This document shows positions 19,759 to 30,600 of a DNA stretch of 64,000 nucleotides, piece by piece. A program made the translations under genes and the position numbers. Each line of letters begins with the position of its first letter. The first letter of the stretch is position 1. The stretch is from Tritrichomonas foetus (Eukaryota; Parabasalia; Tritrichomonadida; Tritrichomonadidae): the NCBI GenBank assembly GCA_001839685.1, contig MLAK01000661.1, positions 1 through 64,000 of the forward strand, read 5' to 3'. The notes beneath the pieces are model-generated. The model was not told where the DNA came from. It was given only the letters and a program-made list of their open reading frames with translations, and did not search any database.

Positions 19759-21264
19759 ATGGCCAATTCTGAATTGCAATCAAATCCTTTTGTTTACCAA
19801 AAAGTTGATGCAGGCGCTGCTCAAACTTACGTAAAAATCACACACCATAACCCAGAGTCGATAAAAAACACAAAACCTAACGAATTTGGTATACAATTTA
19901 TCCCATTTCCTTATATGTGCATCAGACCAGCACAGAGCGTTATTTCGGGCGACAAATTGCCAAAATGTAAAGAATGTGGCGCTTACATCAACCGTTATAA
20001 CTTTTGCCAGGGATATAATTTCAAATGTCCGATTTGCCAGACATCGACACAGAGCCACATTCCGTTTGAAATTGATGGCAATGAATTCATATCGGATGTG
20101 TATGAAGCGTACTGTTCCTCACAAAACATGAAGAGGAATGCTTTTGAGCCAACCGAATATTTTTTTGTTTCGACATCTTTGCTCGAAACGCATCCAAACA
20201 TTCTCGACATAATCCATGACTGTTTTGTTTCATGCTACAATCAAAAACAAGTTGCCATTGCTTTCCTTCATGGTGCGATCACAATTGTCAAATTTCGGAA
20301 TCTTCTTTCCTTCCAAACATTTGCCATTGAGACACCAGTTGCAAGGCTTCCTCAATTATTTATTCCAACGCAGCAATTTATGAAGCATATTCCGTTACTT
20401 AAAAGGAAAGCAAGTGAACTCAAATTTATTGAAAATTCCAATTTTCCACAAAATTTGTCAAAATATGCTGTTGCTGCTTCTAAACCGTTTGGAACAACAG
20501 TTAGATTTATTTTAGACGATCATGGTTTTCATTCATTCTTTGAATATACTAATGAATTAAAAAAGGACGCATTAGAAGCTTGTCGAAATGGTTCTCAATT
20601 TTCTCTTTTTGCATTTACTGATAAAGTTTCTTATCGCAATCCACTTTTCCAGTATAGTTCTATTACAGGGGGGCATTTTAAGATATTTCCAAATGACATT
20701 GATGGTGGAAAGTTAAGAGCTGAAATGATGGAGTGTCTTAAAACAAGTGTCGTTCATGAAACTTACATAGTTGTGAGAATGCCATCATTCGCGGAAATTA
20801 TTGATTGCTCTGGAAGCGGATTTTTAGAAACACACAACACTTTAATAGTACCGAAAATAAAAGTTGGTGATTCTTTCTTCTTCAAGTTCAATGCCAAGCA
20901 GTTTAATCGACCATTTATACAATTTGTAGTTTTTTTCACGAGTGATATAGGAATTAGAAAATTCAGAATTGTTACAGTGCCAATAAAAAACTATCCACAT
21001 GAAAATCTGATGTTACAATCATTATTTGTTGCTTCTTTTGCTGCCCAAAAAATTCTCGTTGATGAAGTTGATGATATTTCACCTTTTCTGGAAACTATGA
21101 AGCAGAAGTATGGCGAAAAAGCGTGTGAAAAAGCGAAATCTTTAATGAATTGTGATGATTATGGAAAATTGTTTCAAAGAGCACTTGAATTTCGAACGCC
21201 TGAAAAATTTGGCGTGCCAATTCAAACACAAGAAGATTTTTCACAAGTTAATTATGAAGTTTAA
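19759..21264 (+). CDS. Short, divergent Sec24-like (COPII cargo coat) protein
   Basis: A 501-residue protein. The Sec23/24 zinc finger is intact: PKCKECGAYINRY with C70, C73, then C90 and C93. After it come a divergent trunk/vWA-like region (about 110-310, including TGGHFKIFPNDIDGGKL, equivalent to the Sec24 TGGxVYxYP element), beta-sandwich strands (IVVRMPSFAEIIDCSGSGF), and RKFRIVTVPI followed by a helical block (LFVASFAAQKIL). COPII Sec24 binds cargo at ER exit sites. The family length is 750-1000 or more. This one lacks the long N-terminal extension and the C-terminal gelsolin domain. The frame is complete with a normal stop, so it looks like a minimal paralogue rather than a truncation. 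Confidence 0.65.
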   Translation: MANSELQSNPFVYQKVDAGAAQTYVKITHHNPESIKNTKPNEFGIQFIPFPYMCIRPAQSVISGDKLPKCKECGAYINRYNFCQGYNFKCPICQTSTQSHIPFEIDGNEFISDVYEAYCSSQNMKRNAFEPTEYFFVSTSLLETHPNILDIIHDCFVSCYNQKQVAIAFLHGAITIVKFRNLLSFQTFAIETPVARLPQLFIPTQQFMKHIPLLKRKASELKFIENSNFPQNLSKYAVAASKPFGTTVRFILDDHGFHSFFEYTNELKKDALEACRNGSQFSLFAFTDKVSYRNPLFQYSSITGGHFKIFPNDIDGGKLRAEMMECLKTSVVHETYIVVRMPSFAEIIDCSGSGFLETHNTLIVPKIKVGDSFFFKFNAKQFNRPFIQFVVFFTSDIGIRKFRIVTVPIKNYPHENLMLQSLFVASFAAQKILVDEVDDISPFLETMKQKYGEKACEKAKSLMNCDDYGKLFQRALEFRTPEKFGVPIQTQEDFSQVNYEV

Positions 21265-21792
21265 ATATAATTCAATATTTTGTTTTTAATAAAATAGAAG
21301 TTTTATTTCCAAATTTTCTTCTCATTCCGATTATTTTCCCATTACTCTCTTTCATAAAATATACAAAAGAAAAGAAAGGATTATCCTTCATGTTGAACTG
21401 ATAATGTGTTTGTTTCATGGCTCCACACGTACATGATTATCGAACACAGTGAAAGATAATGATTTTCACAAATATTAGATTAATGTATCATTTTGATTAA
21501 CGATTTTCAGTCTTTTTATAGGTATGTTCTATTTACATCAAGCTAATCAATATTGATATAAAGATATTCATCTAATAATACAATGAGAGATATGGAAATA
21601 AATCGTTAACATCAAATATTAATCTTGAAAACATTGCTTTTCATTCGAATATTAGCAAATATCAGCAATTATGTGATTCTGACAGAATTTATCTATCACG
21701 TATCAATAAATATTATGTGTACATGGGATAAAAACATAAAGATAAAAAGGATATGAAAAGTTAATGTAATTTTATCGTTTAATCAAAAGCAT
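21265..21792. other. Intergenic between convergent genes, 0.53 kb
   Basis: AT-rich; nothing supportable. Confidence 0.5.
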
Positions 21793-22161
21793 TTATTCAA
21801 GAAGGGATCCAAAAATTACTACAACAACGAGGAAAGTTGATGTCTCATATGTCATAGTCACATAGTTATCATGCTCTGCGTCCCACAGGCACATGGAGCC
21901 TGAGAAAAATGCCTGTCCGATTTTCTCGCTCAAAGTGAGCTGTACTGAAAATTTGAAACGTGCTGGAATTATGCGTTTAACAGCTTTGCCGATTTCATCT
22001 GTCGATTCTTTTAATAAAAGCGATGACTGTTTTGTATCGTATGTCTGTTTGTCAAATTTATTTGCTAAAATCTTTTCGACTTCTGCTTTTACTTTTGAAA
22101 CGGGAAATGTATCTGATGGAAGTTGAAAAGTGTTTTCGAGGAGGGCTTGCTGCTGCGCCAT
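21793..22161 (-). CDS. Tctex1-type dynein light chain
   Basis: A 122-residue protein. The C-terminal two thirds fit the Tctex1/DYNLT fold: a helical N-terminal half (KVKAEVEKIL...), then ARFKFSVQLTLSEKIGQAF, the conserved WDAEHDNYVTMTYET segment and a final hydrophobic strand FLVVVVIFG. Tctex1 chains dimerise on dynein intermediate chains in cytoplasmic, IFT or axonemal dyneins. Length is typical (110-150). A TTTAAACGG element lies 42-50 nt upstream of the ATG. It is divergent with the unknown gene at 22481, 319 bp apart. Confidence 0.85.
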   Translation of the reverse strand: MAQQQALLENTFQLPSDTFPVSKVKAEVEKILANKFDKQTYDTKQSSLLLKESTDEIGKAVKRIIPARFKFSVQLTLSEKIGQAFFSGSMCLWDAEHDNYVTMTYETSTFLVVVVIFGSLLE

Positions 22162-22480
22162 TTTTCAAAGATTCCTAACGGATTTCATCCAAAAAGTGAC
22201 ATTTTAAACGGGTTCCCCTGAGAAATACAACTTTTTCAGTATTTATTTGTTCATTTTAGAAACGAGTATGAGCAAATATAGGATGAAAAAGTTCCATATG
22301 AAAATCTCATAAAATAATTTAACTTTTTCAAAAGGTATTATATGCAAAAAGTTAACAAATCGCTTTTTTTTCTGTGAATGAAATATGATCTTTTGAGTAA
22401 AAATCCACATAAATCACACAAAAAAACGAACTCTCACAGAAATTCTCACAATTTTTTCAATAGAAGATATAATACAAAAA
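22162..22480. promoter_or_regulatory. Shared intergenic region of divergent genes
   Basis: 319 bp between the Tctex1 start (minus) and the plus-strand gene at 22481. It holds TTTAAACGG at 22203-22211 (on the + strand) and AT-rich runs. Shared promoter function is inference. Confidence 0.4.
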
Positions 22481-23443
22481 ATGGCGCTGCATTGCGTGAA
22501 TTATAAACTTAAGACGAATGAGCGCTATCTCAATGAAATGGAAAGGGAACGTCCTTTATCCGAATCCGAAGATCATTTGATCAAAACCATGTTTAAAGAA
22601 AATTATCGAATTCCAATCCACAATTGGGCCCTTATTCAAAAAGACGGAAAGCGCGCTAAGCTTTTCGCATTCCTTCGAACGCAATCCACAGGTGAACTTC
22701 GCACGCGCGGCTTCAGGGAATTTACCACATCCCGCAGGATGCCGGAACTCGTTCTTCAGACACCGACCACAACGATAGACTTCAACCGGGCAATTTTCGG
22801 CGACCAAAGTCGAAGGCCAATGAACAAACACAAATTCGAGTCAAAAGGTATTAAAGACGGAGTTTTCGGTTATGCGCGGCCTTATACAGCCCAACCGGTA
22901 GAAAAGGTGAATTACGGACTTTTCATTGCCAAAAAGCTTCTCGTTCCAAACGCTGTTTCGAAAGTCGAAGATAAATGCGAGCAATATGAGGGCCTGCTCA
23001 CCGAGCTGCTTAAGTGGGTGGAAAAGAAGGCGAACGACTTCCCTATCGATCCCATTAGGAAGCATCCAAATTTGAATCCAGTGAATGAAGGAAGACTCAC
23101 CAAAGAAAAGTTAAGTGAAGATCACATTTATGCAACCACGCACAAAGCTTTGAAAGTTCATCCACTTCAAAGATCACTCAGAAGAAGAGATACATCGAAT
23201 ATCAATTCTTTCTGGTCAACTAATTACCAGGATAATTTCTGCGATGAAATCCACAGAGGCAAGATGCCACCTCCACAAAAGTCATTCAAGCAGCTGGACA
23301 ACCCTGCACCATTTGCGGTATTCCCATGCAACAACGAGCCTATTGAAAGAGCTTACAATGCTTTAATCATGGAGCAAGCAGAAACGAACAGAAAGATGGG
23401 AAAGATAAACTTCCAAATCTTGAATGGAAAGACTTGCCTGTAA
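22481..23443 (+). CDS. Basic hypothetical protein, possibly flagellar
   Basis: A 320-residue, Lys/Arg-rich protein without signal or membrane segment. Features: an acidic-basic N-terminal helix (ERYLNEMERERPLSESED), a Pro/Arg-rich middle (GDQSRRPMNKHKFESKG, YARPYTAQPVEKVNYG), a predicted helix KCEQYEGLLTELLKWVEK, and a C-terminal helix. No family recognised. The divergent partner is a dynein light chain, which weakly suggests a flagellar or cytoskeletal role. Codon use and GC are higher than in the surroundings, as for the other well-expressed-looking genes here. Confidence 0.55.
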   Translation: MALHCVNYKLKTNERYLNEMERERPLSESEDHLIKTMFKENYRIPIHNWALIQKDGKRAKLFAFLRTQSTGELRTRGFREFTTSRRMPELVLQTPTTTIDFNRAIFGDQSRRPMNKHKFESKGIKDGVFGYARPYTAQPVEKVNYGLFIAKKLLVPNAVSKVEDKCEQYEGLLTELLKWVEKKANDFPIDPIRKHPNLNPVNEGRLTKEKLSEDHIYATTHKALKVHPLQRSLRRRDTSNINSFWSTNYQDNFCDEIHRGKMPPPQKSFKQLDNPAPFAVFPCNNEPIERAYNALIMEQAETNRKMGKINFQILNGKTCL

Positions 23444-23875
23444 TATCGCTTTTCTTAAACTTACTAAGTTTTATAATATGGATAAATAAACATTTTCTTG
23501 TACTAATGAAATTTACGATTACTTTAGATATTACCAAAATCTAATTAAATAAAACAAATCAAATTAAATAAAACAAATCTAATGAAATAACACAAATCTA
23601 ATGAAATAACACAATTCTATAATGATGTGAAAAAGATCTTATGATGAAATATTTCTTCACTAATTTTCCTTATTACGAATAAGTCATATGACAAAATTAT
23701 TATCTCAAAATGATTGCTGCTTTCTTCGTTTCGTAGAAATTTCCAAGTGATTTCACTGATTTCATTCTCATTCTGACATAATATGATATATTGAAATAAA
23801 TTAAAAAGGGCATGAAATAATCATATGGAATATATTGATCAGTTTACTGCCGGATATAATCTGGTAAGCAACAAC
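23444..23875. other. Intergenic between convergent genes, with a 19-bp tandem repeat
   Basis: AT-rich spacer. The repeat is at 23537-23612; no gene seen. Confidence 0.5.
23537..23612. repeat. Tandem repeat, four copies of a 19-bp unit
   Basis: Units AAATCTAATTAAATAAAAC, AAATCAAATTAAATAAAAC and two exact copies of AAATCTAATGAAATAACAC. The first two and last two units form sub-families, indicating stepwise duplication. Confidence 0.9.
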
Positions 23876-25807
23876 CTAGAATTGTAATAATTTGATAAAC
23901 ATGGCTTTGATTGTTCTGGCTTCAAAGCTAATTGTCTGACTTTCATGAGCATCTTCAACATTAAGTGTCATATCAATGATTGATTCGATTGTCTTACCAT
24001 TCTTATCAACTTCATCTAAGAACTTCATAATCTTATCATATGTTTCATCTGGCATGATATAACTTCTCATAGCGATGCAACGAATAACTTCAAGTAAACA
24101 CTTCTTGGCATAAAACCATGTGTCTGGGTTAAGTTTGGAATGCATTGGAGTGAATGCTCTGAAGACATAATCAATACCGAATTCAAAGTTCTTATGTGCG
24201 CAATAAAGTGTACCAATAACAAGATGAATAATAGATAAGTGGTATAATTTGGCATTTGGATCATCCTTCACTTTTTGTGCTTCTTCATCAGTTACACGAT
24301 TGATCAAAGAGTCTGCAAGGCTGTTTTGATCAGTCATAACATATGAAACGCAAAGGTTAGCAACTAAAATGGCTTCGATATCAAGAAGATTTTGTTCACC
24401 TAAAACTAATGGTTCATACCATTGAATAGCTTCAAGTGTCTTATTGGGTTGCATGAAGTATGTATGTGCTAAGTTCAATTTCCATGTTCTGTTATCAAGG
24501 CAGAAGTCCATATATTTCATCAGAAGTAATTCCACAAGTTGGTAATTTCCAAGATCCCAGAAAATCTTAGCTTGGAACATTAAAACTGGAATAAGTTCAT
24601 CAACAGTTGCCTGGAACTCAATAGTTAATTGTGTTTGTTGGGTTTCATCTTGTGTTACTCTGGCTTCATCGATTTGTTTCATAAGTCTTCTCAAAATTTC
24701 AGCTTTAGACTTACAAAGCTCATCGAATTTACGATATGATTCTTCTTTAGATGATCCACACAGTAAAACAGCTTCGAGGAAGTCAAGCATTGGCTGGCCC
24801 ATTGTAGTCATTGCTAACTCTGTATTTTCACCAAGAAGATCAGCAGCATATGAATAATATTCATACTTGCAATAACCAAGAAGCAAGTTTCTGAATGTTT
24901 CTGAAAGTGGTGGCTGCTGTGACAAAAGGAATGTTAACTTTGAGAATGCTCCAGATGGATCTTCATCCATTGTGATCAAAGCAGTATTATGTAAAGATAT
25001 TGGGTCTAAATCTTCGACACTTCTTGATGGAAGTTCAGCTAAAGCATCTTTCGCTTCACGATAATGCTTCTGATCAAACTCAATGGCAGACAGAAGGTTA
25101 AATGTTTCAACAAGGAATAATTCTTGTACCTTTTTAGTGCTTCCAATCAAATTGAAATCAATGTTTTCGCCTGTGATTGATCGTAGCAGCTCTGGGTTCG
25201 TTCGTGAGCAGTTGGCTTTGATTTCAGCAATGGCTGTAATGGCCTCATTGAACCTATTAAGCCTGTAGTAGCAAAGTGCAATACAGTAGGCGACTTCTGG
25301 GAGAAATCCATGAAGCCTTTTGATTTCATTATATTTTTCCAAGGCTTCTTCGAAGCGGTCCTCCTTATAGAGCACAACGGCCTGATCAATCATAATGTCT
25401 TCATTCTCTTGATCACATTCGGTGAGAATGGATTTCGATGATTGAATATCGTTTTCGGCATAGCGAATGGCTGCTTGAAGGATTGAAGTTTTAGACTTAA
25501 GTTCTGGAGATTGAACGCCAAAAGAGACCCTCATAGCGTCATAATATTGCTCGGTTTTATAAAGACATTGAGCATGAAGCAATTTGTATTGATCATTGTT
25601 AGGGTTTAATTGCACGAGTTTTGCGTAGCTTTGGGTAGCTTTCTGGAATTCATCTGTTTGATAATAACAGTATGCAATGAGTGAATGGATGGCCGTTGAA
25701 TCTGGAAATGAGTGAAGCTCATTTTCTAATATCTTGAGTGCCTCTGTGTAGTTTTCATCGCCTATAAGCGTGTAAATAGTGCGAGAAGCGTTATCTCCTG
25801 CGAGCAT
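23876..25807 (-). CDS. IFT70: Intraflagellar transport protein 70 (TTC30/DYF-1)
   Basis: A 643-residue TPR protein that aligns along its whole length with TTC30/IFT70 (usual length about 660). Recognisable blocks: YTLIGDENYTEALKILENEL, HSLIAYCYYQTDEFQKA, LHAQCLYKTEQYYDAMRV, VVLYKEDRFEEAL, VETFNLLSAIEFDQKHYREA, EDLDPISLHNTAL, YCKYEYYSYAADLL, PVLMFQAKIFWDLGNYQLVE, WKLNLAHTYFMQ, LVANLCVSYVMT and HLVIGTLYC, followed by DTWFYAKKCLLE. IFT70 is an IFT-B1 core subunit that wraps around IFT52/88 and carries cargo along flagellar doublets; it is needed for tubulin polyglutamylation and outer-segment assembly. It indicates functional flagella in this organism. Confidence 0.95.
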   Translation of the reverse strand: MLAGDNASRTIYTLIGDENYTEALKILENELHSFPDSTAIHSLIAYCYYQTDEFQKATQSYAKLVQLNPNNDQYKLLHAQCLYKTEQYYDAMRVSFGVQSPELKSKTSILQAAIRYAENDIQSSKSILTECDQENEDIMIDQAVVLYKEDRFEEALEKYNEIKRLHGFLPEVAYCIALCYYRLNRFNEAITAIAEIKANCSRTNPELLRSITGENIDFNLIGSTKKVQELFLVETFNLLSAIEFDQKHYREAKDALAELPSRSVEDLDPISLHNTALITMDEDPSGAFSKLTFLLSQQPPLSETFRNLLLGYCKYEYYSYAADLLGENTELAMTTMGQPMLDFLEAVLLCGSSKEESYRKFDELCKSKAEILRRLMKQIDEARVTQDETQQTQLTIEFQATVDELIPVLMFQAKIFWDLGNYQLVELLLMKYMDFCLDNRTWKLNLAHTYFMQPNKTLEAIQWYEPLVLGEQNLLDIEAILVANLCVSYVMTDQNSLADSLINRVTDEEAQKVKDDPNAKLYHLSIIHLVIGTLYCAHKNFEFGIDYVFRAFTPMHSKLNPDTWFYAKKCLLEVIRCIAMRSYIMPDETYDKIMKFLDEVDKNGKTIESIIDMTLNVEDAHESQTISFEARTIKAMFIKLLQF

Positions 25808-26367
25808 ATGTTTATGTACGTTTAAAAATGATATTCAAAATAAAAAAAAAAACGTTATTGAAAAAAATTATCGAATATTGGGGAAACTGTCGGGAATTGC
25901 GGAAAAATAAAAATTTATTTATATTTATTTATTTTTCTTTTATTGATTAATGGATTTTCACCTCATGAATCATGAGTCTTGATATTTCCAATATTTTCCG
26001 AACCCATACTCGAATGATGAGTTTTCTGTTAATTCCATCATAAAATCATATCAAACCGAGTTTGATGCACACTAATAGGAAAGGAACTCATATTTCTGTC
26101 ACAATTCTGAGATTAGGTTGGTTTTTCTTTTATTAATTTTAACAAGAATATGGTTATATTTTTTATCATTTCATTTCCAATTAGATTGTTGCGATTCTCT
26201 GCGTTTCACAAACTAAATCATTTGATTTATTCTTATCCAATTCAGAACCAGAAACATCAAAGTTTAATTCTAAAAAAATATTGGGATAATAAGTAATTCC
26301 AAGAATTAAAAAGAAAATAAAACAAAAGTTAAAAAAGCATGAAAATGAGTTGATAATGACAAAACGT
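25808..26367. other. Intergenic, 0.56 kb
   Basis: AT-rich spacer between IFT70 (5' end) and histone H4 (3' end), both on the minus strand; nothing recognised. Confidence 0.5.
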
Positions 26368-27098
<731 letters not shown>

Positions 27099-27515
27099 AT
27101 GGCTCGTACAAAGCAAACAGCTCGTAAATCAACCGGTGGTAAGACCCCACGTAAGTCACTCGGTGCCAAGGCCGCTCGTAAGTCCACGCCAGTCGTCGAT
27201 TCACAAGGCGCCAAGAAGCAACACAGATTCAGACCAGGTACAGTCGCCTTAAGAGAAATCAGAAAGTACCAAAAGAGCACAGATCTCCTCATTCGTAAAC
27301 TTCCTTTCCAAAGACTCGTTCGTGAAATCGCTTCAGGTTTCCGTGGAGATCTTCGTTTCCAATCATCAGCCATCGCAGCCCTTCAGGAAGCTTCAGAAGC
27401 TTATCTCGTCGGTCTCTTCGAAGATACAAACCTTTGCGCTATCCACGCAAACCGCGTCACCATCATGGAACGTGATGTCCAACTCGCCCAAAGAATCCGT
27501 GGTGAAAGGAACTAA
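27099..27515 (+). CDS. Histone H3 with two-residue tail insertion
   Basis: A 138-codon histone H3 beginning [12 protein letters not shown]; the frame is open upstream but the histone start is unambiguous. K4, K9, K14, K18, K23 and K27 are present. The K27-K36 linker reads [12 protein letters not shown] instead of SAPATGGVKK, two residues longer, so the K36 equivalent is displaced. Other changes in the core: [55 protein letters not shown]. The core Cys at 110 is kept (NLCAIHA). Divergence of this kind is normal for parabasalid H3. It is the partner of the divergent H4 gene. Confidence 0.97.
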   Translation: MARTKQTARKSTGGKTPRKSLGAKAARKSTPVVDSQGAKKQHRFRPGTVALREIRKYQKSTDLLIRKLPFQRLVREIASGFRGDLRFQSSAIAALQEASEAYLVGLFEDTNLCAIHANRVTIMERDVQLAQRIRGERN

Positions 27516-27696
27516 ATTGTTTCTAAACTATTCACTCGAATCATCTTATTTATTTATTTATTTCCCCAATTTATAAAATATGTCACGTTCATGAAAATTC
27601 TAAAATGTTTCTTTATATTTATAAATGAATTTGAAAAAAGAAGCCGTAGATTAGTTTTTAATAACAAAAAAGAAAAAATCGTAAGAATGATCTATT

Positions 27697-30600
27697 TCAA
27701 ACCAATTGATTATCTTCGAATATTTGATTTAACACTTTTGGTGGAATTATATAAGGTGTCGCGAACATAAAGAAATCAATATCATCTTCTGTGATTTCAG
27801 GATCACTTTCAATTATCCATTTTGGATTCACGATTGTTTTTGTGTGTTTGATTGTTTGTTCTTTTGCGTTCTTTCTTTTGGAGATGGGAGCAAAATCAGG
27901 TGGATCATATGGAAGAGTTGCAGTCATTTTTGTTACATGCGATTTTGGGCGTTGTCCAATTTTTGGTGTTCGAATTACATTCTTTTTTTCTTCTAAATCA
28001 ATATCATCTTGTTTTACAGGAGCCCAAGAAGTTTTAGATCTTTCTTTTGGAGTATTTTGTGCGATTGTAATATTATCGATTTTGAGGAAATCATTTATGC
28101 CATCAGTTGTTGTAGTACTTTTAATACGAATAGTTCTTGGTGTGCTTGGTTTTATTTTTGATGGTGGACGGCGTGGAGTTTTCCCATTAATGGAAATTAT
28201 ATATTCTTCTGCATAAGCGGGCTTATGAGAAATATTTTTATTTATTGGTGTATATGGGGAAGTGAAACTATTTCCTGAGCTGTTTGATGAAAATGATGTA
28301 TCGGCTGTTCCAGATATAGGAGTTTTATTAGGCGTGCAATTTAATCGATCATGTGTTAATTTTCTCAATCTTTGTGTGAGATTATCTTTTAATTCTTCCA
28401 TTCCTTCAAATGGATTAATTTTAGAAACATCATCATAATATTTCATTCGAATAGAATGAGTTAACCTTGATCCTTCATAAATGGCATTAATCAAATCCTG
28501 AGTAAAAGTAATTCTTTTCTCAATTATTATGGTTGTCTTATATCTTGGCTTTGGTCGGAATGTTCTTTTTCTTCTTCTATTAAGGATCATTTTATCAGAT
28601 GTGCTTAAACTAGAAGACCATGCAAGTTCTTGAATAGACTTTCGTGATCGTGAAGATAGCATCACAGATGTCATACTTCTTGATGTTAAACTATCTACGC
28701 TTACTAAATCATCCATTTCTTCTTTTTCTTCATTAATGGTAGCTTGCAAGATAGTTTTATGTGCCAATCGATTAACAATTTTCATTATCATTGCTTTTGA
28801 AGCATCATCAAAATTACTTGATCCATGAAGTGAGGTATTTTTGTAATCATTAGCTTCTGATGCATTCAGATAATTATCAATATTATTTATGAGTATATCA
28901 AACCCGGGAATCATGATTTGGTCAATACTTCCAGTTGGAAAGTCTTCTTCTTCAAGTTGGCTACTATCACTAAAGTCATATTGTGAAAGCATTGAACCAC
29001 CAAGGAATAAAACATTGGAGTATTCAGGACATGGAGATTTGGAATATGTATTTCCATCTTTATCAACAAATTGATTAAATTTAGCAGCTTTATGATCAGT
29101 AAATAATCCTTTTCTGTTTTTCTTCAATTCTCTCCTCTTCATTAATTCAAGTTCGCCGCTTCTCATTACTTTCTTAGATTTTTTATTACTTTTTGTTGGA
29201 TGAAGTCTTTCAATTATTTCGGACACATTTGATTTGACCTTTGCTTCAAAAGAATTACCATCATCTTCGTATTTCTTTGCAGCTGGTTTTTTTGGTCTTC
29301 TTGTCTTGGATAATAAAATATTTAATATTTCAAAATATTTAGTCATTACCATATCTCTTCTTTTAACAGCATTTGACTGCATATATTCATTATTGTTTAC
29401 AAATTGAAGACTAATTTTATCAAGTTCAGAATATATTTCTTCTCCATCGAAGTTTGCTTCCTCTTCTTCTTCTTCACTACTTTTTGTTTCATCATGTTTC
29501 ACATTACCTTCTGATTTATCAATTTCATCAGCTTCAGTAATAACTGGCTCTTGAGCTGTTGTTGAAAAGGAAGCATCAGTCGCATGGAGTATATTTGCAA
29601 ATGTATCAGTTTTAACTTCGTTTTGAGAGACTAATTTTGTTTCGTCATCATGATGAAAATTAAGACGAAGAGGTGGTGCATTTCTAATTGTTGGAATTTT
29701 ATCTAAAGGTGGAGGCATGTTGGCTTCATTTTCATTACTCCTTCTTTCAATATTTTTCGGAAATGGTCGATATTTATCATATACAATTGAACCCTCTTCA
29801 AATAAGAATTTACCAGCGCCTTTATTTGATTTTTCAGGGACAATCTTCGTTGGTCTTTTGCCAGCTGATTGGTTGGTTTCTTCAGTAAACAATTGCCCAT
29901 GAGGCCTTCTTGATTTCCTGTTAGATTTATTAATTCCTGTTTTCAAAGAAACAATTGAATTTAAAAGTGGATGATTATTTTTATGATGTGAATCAATTAG
30001 TGCAGTTGCTGTATATTCTAAAATGCTTTGCTCAGTATCACGAATAATTTGGGATTCTTCATATGCTTTTTCTTCATTTATTTTAAAATCAGGAATAGTT
30101 TTATTTAAAGCTGCTGCTGCTAAAGAAACATCTTTTTTGGCCAGAAGCAAAGCATCTCGATTCATTTTTTGCACCATTGCTTTTCTCTTTACTTCTGCAT
30201 ATAGTTCTTGTTGTTCTCGAAAGGCTCTTACATCAACAATATTTTCAAGATGATATTTCTCTTTGAATTTGATAATTTCTGTAATCTTGCTGGGCTTTTT
30301 CTTTATAGCCTTACATTTATTGCTTGCAGTAATAATTATCCGGTAAAATAACGTTCTCACTTGTTCACTGGTTGCTGTTTTGGCCCAATCACCTTTATAA
30401 ATTGGATATTCGTCAATACATTGGAAGGAAAAAACAGTGTTATTAACTGTAGATGGAAAATATTGTAATTTATATGAATTAGAATCTTGTGCTTGCTGAA
30501 TAAGTTTAATGAGTTTCATTTTTCGTTTTGTTGAAGAAAATGATGCTTTTTGTGTATTTGCTCTTTTATTATTAAATTCTTTTTCTTCTTCAGACTTAAA

